From Thermasporomyces composti (GTDB lineage Bacteria; Actinomycetota; Actinomycetes; Propionibacteriales; Actinopolymorphaceae): a stretch of DNA of 64,000 nt. The position numbers and the translations under genes were made by a program. The notes beneath the pieces were generated by a model that was given only the letters and a program-made list of their open reading frames with translations, was not told where the DNA came from and made no database searches. The stretch lies in NCBI RefSeq assembly GCF_003386795.1, contig NZ_QTUC01000001.1, positions 1,302,001 through 1,366,000 of the forward strand, in the 5' to 3' direction. Below, piece after piece: positions 1 to 7,887 of the stretch; position 1 is the first letter of the stretch, and each line of letters starts with the position of its first letter.

Positions 1-362
1 GTCCGGCGACGACGAGCGGCCGGGGAGAGTCCACGTCGGCGGAGACGCAGCCGACGGAAGCTCGGCCGACGGAGGCGGGAGCGCGCCAGAGCCCGACTGC
101 GGAATCCTCGCCCGACCTTCGCGGGGGGCCCGTCACCGCGGGACTGAGTCGGAACGGACACCACCCGTTCGGCGCCCTCGTCCACGGATGTGCCGTGAGT
201 GGCCTGACGTCGCCGCCGCCGGGGGAGCACGCGCGCACGTGGATCAGCGGCAGGCTCGGACGGCCGTGCCGCGACCTCCTCGTCGTGTTGACGCAACCAG
301 AGAGGGACGAGGTAGGCGGCCCACACGGCCACGATCGCCGCATAGATCAGGCCTGTACCCAC
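1..362 (-). CDS. SepX/GlpR-type divisome membrane protein, N-terminal part (runs off window)
   Basis: The minus-strand frame opening with GTG at 362 stays open to the window edge, about 120 codons. An in-frame TAG lies four codons upstream, so GTG is the only good start. The product begins with one membrane segment (residues about 4-22, LIYAAIVAVWAAYLVPLWL) and then a charged, Arg-rich cytoplasmic stretch. This N-terminus is typical of the actinobacterial family called SepX in Streptomyces and GlpR (receptor of the gephyrin-like Glp) in Corynebacterium. Known of the family: it recruits division proteins at the membrane. The neighbourhood (rimJ-like, mog, moaC, glp, galU) is the usual one for this gene. 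The C-terminus lies outside the window. The family call rests on the N-terminal signature and synteny. Confidence 0.72.
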   Translation of the reverse strand, partial: MGTGLIYAAIVAVWAAYLVPLWLRQHDEEVAARPSEPAADPRARVLPRRRRRQATHGTSVDEGAERVVSVPTQSRGDGPPAKVGRGFRSRALARSRLRRPSFRRLRLRRRGLSPAARRRR

Positions 363-404
363 GAGTAGAAACTACGCAAGCACCGCCGTGAACCGTCGCA
401 GGCG

Positions 405-1061
405 CTACGGTGTGTCGTCAGACTTGGCGATGTCTCGACCTTGGCGATGCCTCGACGCGGCGACGCTTCGCCGCCACCGGTTGAGCAACCCCTCCGGCAC
501 CTCCTCGGCGTGCAGCGCGAACGTCAAGTGATCACGCCAGTCGCCGTCGATGTGGAGGTACCTCGGCCGTCGGCCCTCGAACCGGAAGCCCAGCTTCTCC
601 ACCACGCGAAGGCTCGGAGCGTTCTCTGGCCGGATGTTGATCTCGATGCGGTGCAGCCTGAGGACGTCGAAGCAGTAGTCGGTCGCGAGCGCCACCGCCG
701 TCGGGGTGATACCGCGCCCGGCGTAGGCCCGGTCGATCCAGTAGCCGATGTGTCCCCACCGCGCGGAGCCGAAGGTGATCCCGCTGACGGTCAGCTGACC
801 GACGAACCGCTCGGTCCCGCCATGCTCCTCGTCGGGCTCGGTGTAGGTGATGGCGAAGGGCAGGCACTGACCCGCGCGCGCCTGGGCGCGGAGGTCGCGG
901 AGCATGGCTCCGAAGCTGCGTGGACGCGGTTCACACCCAGGCGGCGGTGTGGGCTCCCACGGCTGGAGCCAGTCGCGGTTCCGGGCGCGCACCTCGCGCC
1001 AGGCTCGGGCGTCCCTCCGCCGGAGCGGCCGGAGGCCGACCGGCCCTTCTGACAGTCTCAC
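405..1061 (-). CDS. RimJ-type GNAT N-acetyltransferase
   Basis: 218 residues from a GTG start 14 bp after the mog stop, in the same minus-strand run. The protein has the GNAT fold of the RimJ/RimL group. The acetyl-CoA loop is near GRGITPTAVALATDYCF (about residues 115-131). It is followed by the family motif LHRIEINIRPENAPSLRVVEKLGF and an EGRRPRYLHIDGDWRDHLTFAL C-terminal strand. Such enzymes acetylate the N-terminus of ribosomal proteins (RimJ: S5) or other amines in the cytoplasm, using acetyl-CoA. The true substrate cannot be read from sequence. The C-terminal 25 residues are Arg-rich and probably disordered. Co-directional with mog, moaC and glp, so probably co-transcribed. Confidence 0.85.
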   Translation of the reverse strand: MRLSEGPVGLRPLRRRDARAWREVRARNRDWLQPWEPTPPPGCEPRPRSFGAMLRDLRAQARAGQCLPFAITYTEPDEEHGGTERFVGQLTVSGITFGSARWGHIGYWIDRAYAGRGITPTAVALATDYCFDVLRLHRIEINIRPENAPSLRVVEKLGFRFEGRRPRYLHIDGDWRDHLTFALHAEEVPEGLLNRWRRSVAASRHRQGRDIAKSDDTP

Positions 1062-1075
1062 TGGCCACGCCTTGC

Positions 1076-1690
1076 TCAGCTGGCACCTCCCACACCGGTC
1101 CCGGGCGCGTCGCCGCCACCGTCGCCGGCACTGGGCGTACCGGCCCCGTGCTGACCGCCACCCGGGCCGGATGGCTGCGCGCCCTCGCGGGGAGGGTCCC
1201 CGGCGTGGTCACCACTGCTCGGATGGTCGACACCGTGGACCTGCTCGACCGCGTGATGGAGCACCGGCCCGAGAACGGCGATGCCGTCGCGGGCGGCGCC
1301 GACCGAGCCAGGCAGGTTGATGATGATCGTCGAGCCCGCCAGCCCGGCGACCCCACGGGAGAGGGCCGCCCCGGGGATGCCCTTCGAGACGCCGTAGGCC
1401 CGGATCATCTCGGCGATTCCCGGGATCTCGACGTCGACGAGCCGCCGGGTCATCTCAGGCGTCTGGTCCGTCGGGCTCAGGCCGGTGCCGCCCGTGGTGA
1501 GAACGACGTCATACGCCGCCGCGACTGCCTCTCGCAGGGCGGCCAGCACCGGCTCGCCGTCGGGGACAACCTCGGGGCCGTCGACCGCGAACCCCAGCGC
1601 ACGCAGCCCGTCGACCAGGATGGGGCCCGCCCGGTCCGGGTAGACGCCCTGGGCGGCCCGGTTGGAGACGGTGAGCACGTACGCTCTCAC
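1076..1690 (-). CDS. mog: MogA/MoaB-type molybdopterin adenylyltransferase-like protein
   Basis: 204 residues. The GTG start at 1690 overlaps the moaC stop (GTGA), with GGAGG 11 bases upstream, so the two genes are translationally coupled. The MoCF-binding fold is evident: RAYVLTVSNRAAQG at the N-terminus, the TTGGTGLSPTD motif near residue 70, and INLPGSVGAA near 125. Known role: adenylation of molybdopterin before metal insertion. The last 50 or so residues are Gly/Pro/Ser/Asp-rich, low in complexity and absent from ordinary MogA/MoaB, so the tail is a local addition. Much longer readings of this frame upstream run through moaC and are not credible. Confidence 0.86.
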   Translation of the reverse strand: MRAYVLTVSNRAAQGVYPDRAGPILVDGLRALGFAVDGPEVVPDGEPVLAALREAVAAAYDVVLTTGGTGLSPTDQTPEMTRRLVDVEIPGIAEMIRAYGVSKGIPGAALSRGVAGLAGSTIIINLPGSVGAARDGIAVLGPVLHHAVEQVHGVDHPSSGDHAGDPPREGAQPSGPGGGQHGAGTPSAGDGGGDAPGTGVGGAS

Positions 1691-2193
1691 TCCGGTCGCC
1701 TCCAATCGCCGGACGCGCCGCCGGTCTTCTCCACGACCCGCACGTCGGTCACGACCGCCGCGGGGTCGACAGCCTTGACCATATCGACGAGCGCCAGGGA
1801 AGCGACCATCACCGCGGTCAGGGCCTCCATCTCCACACCCGTCCGGTCGGTCGTGCGCGCCACAGCGGAGACCTCGACCCCGTCGTCGCGGACGTCGAGG
1901 TCGACCTCCACCCCGGTCAGTCCGATCGGATGACACAGCGGCACCAGGTCGGGTGTCTTCTTCGCCCCCATGATCCCGGCGATCCTGGCGACCGCGAGCG
2001 CGTCGCCCTTGGCCAGCCCGCGCTGCCGCAGGAGCTCGACCACCTCAGCGGAGACGACGACCTTGCCGCGCGCACGGGCGGTTCGGGTACTGACAGCCTT
2101 CGCCGACACGTCGACCATTCGGGCGGCGCCGGTCTCGTCGACGTGCGTCAGCGTCGGCTTGGCGGTGGCGCCGGGCGCCGGCTGTTCAGACAT
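1687..2193 (-). CDS. moaC: Cyclic pyranopterin monophosphate synthase MoaC
   Basis: 168 residues starting at ATG 2193, with GAGGAAAG 8 bases upstream. The start is supported by the usual LTHVDETGAARMVDVSAK N-terminus. MoaC converts 3',8-cyclo-GTP to cyclic pyranopterin monophosphate, the first committed intermediate of molybdenum cofactor synthesis, in the cytoplasm. The family motifs PLCHPIGLTGVEVDL (about residue 75), the TGVEMEALTAVMVASLALVDMVKA helix and a C-terminal VVEKTGG are all present, including the catalytic Lys region DMVKAVD. It sits between glp and mog on the same strand and overlaps mog. The modABC molybdate importer at 21.9-24.6 kb could supply the metal. Confidence 0.95.
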   Translation of the reverse strand: MSEQPAPGATAKPTLTHVDETGAARMVDVSAKAVSTRTARARGKVVVSAEVVELLRQRGLAKGDALAVARIAGIMGAKKTPDLVPLCHPIGLTGVEVDLDVRDDGVEVSAVARTTDRTGVEMEALTAVMVASLALVDMVKAVDPAAVVTDVRVVEKTGGASGDWRRPE

Positions 2194-2292
2194 CGCACTT
2201 TCCTCGCCGATCCGGTGCGCGTCCACGCACCGACCGTCCTGTCACGACGACATCGTCGCGTCGCGCGAGCCAGCTCAGCCCAGATCCGCTGG

Positions 2293-3510
2293 TCAGGGGT
2301 CGAGGAGCATGACCTCCAGCGTGGCGCCCGCCGGCACCTCGCCCACGTCCTCCGGGACGATGGCGAGGGCGTTGGCGCGGCCGAGACCCGTCACCAGGTG
2401 AGAGCCGGCCCCGCTGACCGGGCGCACCAGCGCCGATCCGTCCGGCGCGACGGTGTACGCCATCCGAGCGTACTGCCGCCGACCCACCGAGCTCCGCCAA
2501 CCGGCCGTCGTCGTGGCCCGCACAGTCGGCCGGACGTACGGCGTCACGCCCATCATCTTGCGGAGCGCCGGGAGCACGAAGACGTGGAACGACACGAAGG
2601 CGCTCACGGGGTTCCCCGGCAGCGTGAAGATCGGGGTCTCGTCGTCGCCGATGACACCGAACCCCTGCGGCATCCCCGGCTGCATCGCGACCTTGGTGAA
2701 CTCGACCGTGCCGAGGTGTTGGAGAGCGAGCTTGACCGTGTCGTAGGCGCCGACGCTGACCCCTCCACTGGTGATCACCAGGTCGGCGCGGACCAGCTGC
2801 TCCTCGAGGACGCGCAGGAACCGCTGCTCGTCGTCGGGAACCACGCCGACCCGGTAGGGGATCCCGCCGGCCTCGCGAACCGCGGCGGCGAGGGCGAAGC
2901 TGTTGGCGTCGTAGATCGTCCCCTCGCTGAGCGGCTGGCCGGGCTCGCGGAGCTCGGATCCGGTCGACAAGACCACGACCCGCGGCCGCGGCCGCACGAC
3001 GACGGCCTCCCGGCCGAGCGCGGCGAGCACCGCCACCTTCCGCGCGTCGAGGCGGGTGCCCGCCCAGGCGATGGGCTCGCCGGCGCGGACGTCCTCCCCA
3101 CGTCGCCGGATGAAGGTGTTGGGGCCGGGCTCGCGCTGGATCGCGACCTTGGCGATCCCACCGTCGGTCCACTCCACCGGGATCACCGTGTCGGCGCCAG
3201 ACGGAATCGGAGCGCCGGTCATGATGCGCATGGCCAGGCCGGCCGGGAGGACCTGGACCGGTCCTTCCTCGGCCGGCACGTCGCCCACGACGGGGAGGAC
3301 CACGGGACGGTTCGGTCGCGCGCCGATCACGTCGGCCCGGTGGACCGCGTAGCCGTCCATCGCGGCGTTGTCGAACGCCGGCAGGTCGAGGTTCGCGACG
3401 ACGTCCTCGCAGAGCGTGCATCCGTGGGCGTCGAGGAGACGCTGCTCGATCGGCGGCAGCTCACGGATCCCCGCGAGCACGGTCGCGAGGTGCTCGTCGA
3501 CGGTCCTCAC
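2293..3510 (-). CDS. glp: Gephyrin-like molybdotransferase Glp (MoeA family)
   Basis: 405 residues. The GTG start at 3510 overlaps the galU stop (GTGA), so it is coupled to galU. Domains in order: MoeA N-terminal domains I/II (LPAFDNAAMDGYAVHRADV near residue 50, IMTGAPIPSGADTVIPVEW near 100), a MoCF domain with VVVLSTGSEL and TSGGVSVGAYDTVK (about 180-260), then the domain IV beta barrel. Classical MoeA inserts molybdate into adenylated molybdopterin. In corynebacteria the paralogue Glp, paired with the membrane protein GlpR, binds FtsZ and Wag31 and works in division. Placement beside galU and a SepX/GlpR-type gene fits Glp rather than a dedicated MoeA. Which of the two it is needs phylogeny. 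Confidence 0.88.
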   Translation of the reverse strand: MRTVDEHLATVLAGIRELPPIEQRLLDAHGCTLCEDVVANLDLPAFDNAAMDGYAVHRADVIGARPNRPVVLPVVGDVPAEEGPVQVLPAGLAMRIMTGAPIPSGADTVIPVEWTDGGIAKVAIQREPGPNTFIRRRGEDVRAGEPIAWAGTRLDARKVAVLAALGREAVVVRPRPRVVVLSTGSELREPGQPLSEGTIYDANSFALAAAVREAGGIPYRVGVVPDDEQRFLRVLEEQLVRADLVITSGGVSVGAYDTVKLALQHLGTVEFTKVAMQPGMPQGFGVIGDDETPIFTLPGNPVSAFVSFHVFVLPALRKMMGVTPYVRPTVRATTTAGWRSSVGRRQYARMAYTVAPDGSALVRPVSGAGSHLVTGLGRANALAIVPEDVGEVPAGATLEVMLLDP

Positions 3511-4451
3511 GCGCGATCCGCCCCATTCGCCGGGTCGCCGGACCGCTCGGCGACGAAGTCCTTGAGCCACGCGAGGAAGGAGGGCCCGAGGTCCTCACGG
3601 TCGCAGGCCAACCGCACGATCGCGCGGAGGTAGTCGGCCTTGTCGCCGGTGTCGTACCGCCGACCACGGAACAGGACACCGTGGACCGGACCACCGTCGC
3701 TCTCCGGTCGACGCGCGAGCGTGCGGAGCGCGTCGGTGAGCTGGATCTCGCCCCCTCGCCCAGGTGGCGTCTCCCGAAGGATGTCGAACACCTCCGGCGT
3801 GAGCACGTAGCGGCCGATGATCGCCAGATTGCTGGGGGCGTCCTCGACGTCGGGCTTCTCGACCAGGTCCGTGACCCGGACCACGCCCTCCTCATCCGTC
3901 GGCTCGACCGCGGCGCAGCCGTAGAGGTAGACCTGGGACGGATCGACCTCGATGAGCGCCACGACGCTCCCGCCCTTGCGCTTCTGCACCTCGATCATGG
4001 TGGGCAGCAGCGGGTCGCGTTCGTCGATGAGGTCGTCTCCGAGCAGGACCGCGAACGGCTGCCGCCCGACGTGCTTCTCCGCGCACAGCACGGCGTGACC
4101 GAGCCCTTTCGGATCGCCCTGCCGGACGTAGTGGACGTCAGCGAGCTGACTGGACCTCTGCACCTCGGCGAGCTTGTCCATGTCGCCCTTCTGACGTAGC
4201 TCGTGCTCGAGCTCGTATGCCCGGTCGAAGTGGTCCTCCAGCGCCCGCTTCCCCCGACCGGTGATCATGAGGATGTCGTCGATCCCGGCGGCGACTGCCT
4301 CCTCGACGACGTACTCGATCGCCGGCTTGTCGACGACGGGGAGCATCTCCTTCGGTGTCGCCTTCGTCGCGGGGAGGAACCGTGTGCCCCGCCCAGCCGC
4401 GGGGATGACGGCCTTGGTGACAGTGCGCTGCGCTGAACCATTCTGGGCCAT
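3507..4451 (-). CDS. galU: UTP--glucose-1-phosphate uridylyltransferase GalU
   Basis: 314 residues from ATG 4451. A GTG three codons upstream at 4460 is possible, but AGGG is better spaced for the ATG. The protein makes UDP-glucose from UTP and glucose 1-phosphate for trehalose, cell-wall and capsule synthesis. The nucleotidyltransferase motif KAVIPAAGRGTRFLPATKATPKEMLP lies near residues 12-37. Also visible are DKPAIEYVVEEA, the GDDLID metal site (about 135) and the YGCAAVEP/VEKP region. The length is normal for the family. It is first in a minus-strand run with glp, divergent from the 5-FCL gene, with about 200 bp of shared promoter DNA. Confidence 0.96.
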   Translation of the reverse strand: MAQNGSAQRTVTKAVIPAAGRGTRFLPATKATPKEMLPVVDKPAIEYVVEEAVAAGIDDILMITGRGKRALEDHFDRAYELEHELRQKGDMDKLAEVQRSSQLADVHYVRQGDPKGLGHAVLCAEKHVGRQPFAVLLGDDLIDERDPLLPTMIEVQKRKGGSVVALIEVDPSQVYLYGCAAVEPTDEEGVVRVTDLVEKPDVEDAPSNLAIIGRYVLTPEVFDILRETPPGRGGEIQLTDALRTLARRPESDGGPVHGVLFRGRRYDTGDKADYLRAIVRLACDREDLGPSFLAWLKDFVAERSGDPANGADRA

Positions 4452-4654
4452 GGCTCGCACCCTAGTGGGTGAGACCGCCCGGCACGGCTCACACCGCCAT
4501 TCCTGGCCAGCGCCTACGGTGGGTAGGGGAGATCCGCAGAAACGATCACTTTGCGTGCTCAGCGCTGGAAATTCCCGTGCAACGTGTCCGACCGGCGCAC
4601 GGGTTTGTGGAGATCGGCTTCGACCGCGCGAAGGTTGAGGGATGATAACGGACC

Positions 4655-5284
4655 ATGCGGGGTGGGCGCTTCATGCCGTACAACGTCCGCGCGGAGAAGG
4701 AGCGACTCCGGCGAAAGATCCTCCTCGCGCGGGGCAGGCTTCGACCCGCGGACCTTCAGGCCGCGGCGGTCGCGCTTCGTGACGTGTTGCTCAGCGTGCC
4801 CGAAGTCAGTCGTGCCGCGGTCGTGGCCGCGTATGTCGGAGTCGGCACCGAACCGGGAACCGGGCCGATCTTGGACGCGCTGCACCGCCGCGGTGTGCGC
4901 GTTCTCTTGCCGGTGCTGCGCCCGGACCGCGACCTCGACTGGGGCGTCTACACAGGTCCCGAGGCGCTCGCCCGCGCGCACTTCGGGTTGCTCGAGCCGA
5001 CCGGACCCCGCCTGGGACCGCAGGCCGTGGCGACCGCGGACGCCGTCCTCCTGCCCGGCCTCGCCGTCGACCGCACCGGCATGCGGCTCGGTCGCGGTGG
5101 TGGCAGCTACGACCGGGTCCTCCCCCGCGTCGCGCCCGAGGCCTTCACGTGCGTGCTCCTGCACGACGGCGAGCTTCTCGAGGGCCCCGTGCCGAGTGAG
5201 CACACCGACCAGCGGGTCCGCGCCGCGGCCCTGCCGTCCGGCCTGCTCCGCTTCCCGGCGACACCGAACGACGCGCTCCCCTAG
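4655..5284 (+). CDS. 5-formyltetrahydrofolate cyclo-ligase
   Basis: Up to 209 residues. The enzyme converts 5-formyl-THF to 5,10-methenyl-THF with ATP, salvaging folate one-carbon units in the cytoplasm. The signature GMRLGRGGGSYDRVL (about residues 145-160) is the family GxGxGYYDR motif with Ser for the first Tyr. The N-terminal RAEKERLRRKILLAR helix and the AAYVGVGTEPGT strand also fit. There are two possible starts. ATG 4655 lies 6 bases after a GATAAC box (4644-4649) and would be leaderless. ATG 4673 (MPYNVRAEK) has a G-rich stretch upstream. The gene is divergent from galU, the usual actinobacterial arrangement. Confidence 0.93.
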   Translation: MRGGRFMPYNVRAEKERLRRKILLARGRLRPADLQAAAVALRDVLLSVPEVSRAAVVAAYVGVGTEPGTGPILDALHRRGVRVLLPVLRPDRDLDWGVYTGPEALARAHFGLLEPTGPRLGPQAVATADAVLLPGLAVDRTGMRLGRGGGSYDRVLPRVAPEAFTCVLLHDGELLEGPVPSEHTDQRVRAAALPSGLLRFPATPNDALP

Positions 5285-5336
5285 CCGACGTCCCCTAGCC
5301 GGCGTCACCTACCCGGCGTCCCCTACCCGACGTTAT
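5281..5336 (+). repeat. Four 14-bp imperfect tandem repeats after the 5-FCL gene
   Basis: Units at 5281, 5295, 5309 and 5323 follow the consensus CTASCCGRCGTCCC. The first unit contains the TAG stop of the 5-formyltetrahydrofolate cyclo-ligase. They lie between two convergent genes and do not form a convincing terminator hairpin. Confidence 0.8.
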
Positions 5337-5367
5337 CGCCCTCGCTCACCGACGTCCTCTTCGCTCC

Positions 5368-7887
5368 TTACGGGTTGAGGACCAGAACGTGGTGGGCCGC
5401 CCGCTGAACCGCCGCCTGGGAGAACGCCCAAGGCAGGAGCCGACCGCCCAACCACGCCTCGAGTTGGTCGGTGTAGTGCCTCGACGAGGGATGGCCGGAG
5501 ACACCCGTGAGGTTGACCCATCCCGACCGGTCGAAGTCGCCGAGGTCCACCACCATGCGCATGGAGGGGACCGAGGTCACCGCGTATCCCCGCTCGGCGT
5601 GCCATCCGGTGGAGAGCACAGCCTCCGACCCGCCCGGCATCTCGAACGGACCGCGGTTGAACAGCCGCTCCAACGGCGGGAAGCCGCTGTTGCCGAAGGA
5701 GGGGTTGACCAGCGTCAGCTGGTGCATCCGTCCCCAGCTCCATCGCTCAGGGTTCCGAGCCATGATCCGGGTGAGCTCTTTGCGGGCCTCCACCATGGCT
5801 TGGCGCAGGATCGTGTCGCGGTCCTCCTTCACGTCCTTGGTGCGCCGGTCGTCCCACCATGGGTTGTCAGGGTCGGCGACCAGTCGACGGACGACCTCGT
5901 ACCAACGGTCGCCGCCATTGGGCCGCACCCCCGCCGGCAGGTCGTCGTGGAACGTGAGCACGAGGAGGTTTCGCCAGACGGCGTTGAAGAACGCCGCCGC
6001 CGGAGACTCGACCTCCTGCGTGAACGCCCAGCCATCGAGCAGGGCCTGCCCCTCAGCGGTGAACTCGTCCACGCGAATCCTGCGGAGGTATGGGACCAGG
6101 AAGGCGGCGTTGGCGTCGTAGGTGTCGAGCTGGATCTCCCGCATCGCCTCGACGTCCAGCTGACCTCGCCGGACCCGGTCCCGGACCAGCTTGCTGATGC
6201 GGTCGGCTCGGTAGCCGTAGTCCCAGAAGTCGGCGAGCCGATACGGGTAGGACGGCGTGGCGACGGCATTGTTCGCCGTCACGATGAAGCCCTCCTTCGG
6301 ATTGAGCAGGTGGGGAAGGTGCTCGAACGGCACCCATCCCTCCCACTCGAAGCGGCTCGACCATCCCGGCACCGGCCACTGCCCGGTCCCGCCTCGCCGG
6401 ATCGGGATCCGCCCCGGCGCCTGGTACCCGATGTTGCCCTCGACGTCGGCGTACACCATGTTCTGCGCTGGGACGTCGAACAGCGCCGCCGCGGCACGGA
6501 AGTCGTCCCAGTCCCGCGCGGTGTTCAAGCGGAAGATGGCCTCGGCGGTGGTCCCGGGCTCGAGCGCGGTCCACCGCAGCGCCACACCCACCTCGTATCC
6601 CCCGGCCCGGGCCCGCTGGGCGATGTCGGTGCGGGCGACCGCCCGCCGTACTTCCTCGTGGACGTCGGAGAGCAGCGGCCCGTGGTGCGTGGACCGCACG
6701 CGGATGCGCACCGGCTGGGCGTCCCGAACCCGGATGGTCTCCTGTCGGACCGTCAGCGGACGGCGACCCTCGTCGTAGAGATAGGTGTCGTTGTCGAGTC
6801 GCTCGACGTAGAGGTCCATGACGTCCGGGCCGAGGTTGGTGAAACCCCAGGCGATGCGGTCGTTGTGGCCGATCACGACGCCCGGCAGACCCGCGAAGCC
6901 GAACCCCGCGACGTCGTAGCGGCAGGCGTCCGAGAGCCGCCGGCAGTGCAACCCGATCTGGTACCAGATCCCCGGCATACCTGGAGCCAGATGTGGGTCG
7001 TTGGCCAGCAGCGGCTTTCCACTCACGGTGAGCGCCCCCGACACGACCCACGAGTTCGACCCCAGACCCGCACCGACGCCGGCGCTGTCGGGCAGCGCAC
7101 TGGCATCGAGGAGAGCGCGAAGGCGACGGAGCGCGTCCTCGGTGCCTGCTGGTAGCGGTGGCCGCCGGGCGATGGTGGCGGCGGTGCTCGGTGGGACAGC
7201 GACGATGGGCGGGTGCCGGTCGTACGGGTACTCCGGATAGAGCTCGGCCACCCGCTCCTCGGGGAGGCGTGCGGCGGTGAGCGCCCGATCGATCTCGTCG
7301 TCCAGGTTTGACCGCAGGTCCCACGCCATGGCCTTCAGCCACGCCAGGGAGTCGACCGGCGTCCACGGCTCTGGGCGCTCCGGAGGTCCCAGAGCGCCGA
7401 AGGTGTACTCCACGGACAGGCGCGAACCACTGTGCTCGGCGAGGTAGGCGTTGACGCCCTCGGCGTAGGCCTGGAGGTAGCCCCGAACTTGGGGGGAGAG
7501 CGTCGAGAGCTCCCGGGCGGCTGTCCGTCGCCAGCCGAGAGTGCGGACCAACGCGTCGGTCTCCACCAGCTCCTCACCGAACCACTCGGCGAGCCGACCG
7601 GCGGTGAGGTGTCGGCGGAAATCCATCTCGTAGAAGCGGTCCTGGGCGTGGACGTAGCCCTGGGCCCGGAACAGGTCCTCCGGGGTGTCCGCGTAGACCT
7701 GGGGGATGCCGTGGGCGTCACGGTGGATCTGGACCTTCGCGGTCAGACCCGACAGGCTGGCCTCACCGTCGTAGTCGGGGAGCGACCGGCGTACTCCGAC
7801 CACGACACCCGTCGCCCCGCCCACGAGGGCGATGGCCACGAGAATCGCGACCGCCATCGCCAGCCGCACCAGGACTCGTCGATACAC
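5368..7887 (-). CDS. Penicillin acylase family protein (Ntn hydrolase, S45)
   Basis: 839 residues, the usual size of an S45 precursor. A hydrophobic N-terminal segment (residues 9-31) should act as a signal or membrane anchor, so the enzyme is exported. The alpha chain carries VQIHRDAHGIPQVYADTPEDLFRAQGYVHAQDR, typical of the family. After the spacer, GLGSNSWVVSG places the autocatalytic nucleophile at about Ser277, followed by LLANDPHL. The beta chain ends with a GGSEAVLSTGWHAERG region and VNLTGVSGHPSSRHYTDQLEAW. Family members hydrolyse amides such as beta-lactam side chains, acyl-homoserine lactones or lipopeptides. The substrate here is unknown. It stands alone, facing the cyclo-ligase. 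Confidence 0.93.
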   Translation of the reverse strand: MYRRVLVRLAMAVAILVAIALVGGATGVVVGVRRSLPDYDGEASLSGLTAKVQIHRDAHGIPQVYADTPEDLFRAQGYVHAQDRFYEMDFRRHLTAGRLAEWFGEELVETDALVRTLGWRRTAARELSTLSPQVRGYLQAYAEGVNAYLAEHSGSRLSVEYTFGALGPPERPEPWTPVDSLAWLKAMAWDLRSNLDDEIDRALTAARLPEERVAELYPEYPYDRHPPIVAVPPSTAATIARRPPLPAGTEDALRRLRALLDASALPDSAGVGAGLGSNSWVVSGALTVSGKPLLANDPHLAPGMPGIWYQIGLHCRRLSDACRYDVAGFGFAGLPGVVIGHNDRIAWGFTNLGPDVMDLYVERLDNDTYLYDEGRRPLTVRQETIRVRDAQPVRIRVRSTHHGPLLSDVHEEVRRAVARTDIAQRARAGGYEVGVALRWTALEPGTTAEAIFRLNTARDWDDFRAAAALFDVPAQNMVYADVEGNIGYQAPGRIPIRRGGTGQWPVPGWSSRFEWEGWVPFEHLPHLLNPKEGFIVTANNAVATPSYPYRLADFWDYGYRADRISKLVRDRVRRGQLDVEAMREIQLDTYDANAAFLVPYLRRIRVDEFTAEGQALLDGWAFTQEVESPAAAFFNAVWRNLLVLTFHDDLPAGVRPNGGDRWYEVVRRLVADPDNPWWDDRRTKDVKEDRDTILRQAMVEARKELTRIMARNPERWSWGRMHQLTLVNPSFGNSGFPPLERLFNRGPFEMPGGSEAVLSTGWHAERGYAVTSVPSMRMVVDLGDFDRSGWVNLTGVSGHPSSRHYTDQLEAWLGGRLLPWAFSQAAVQRAAHHVLVLNP

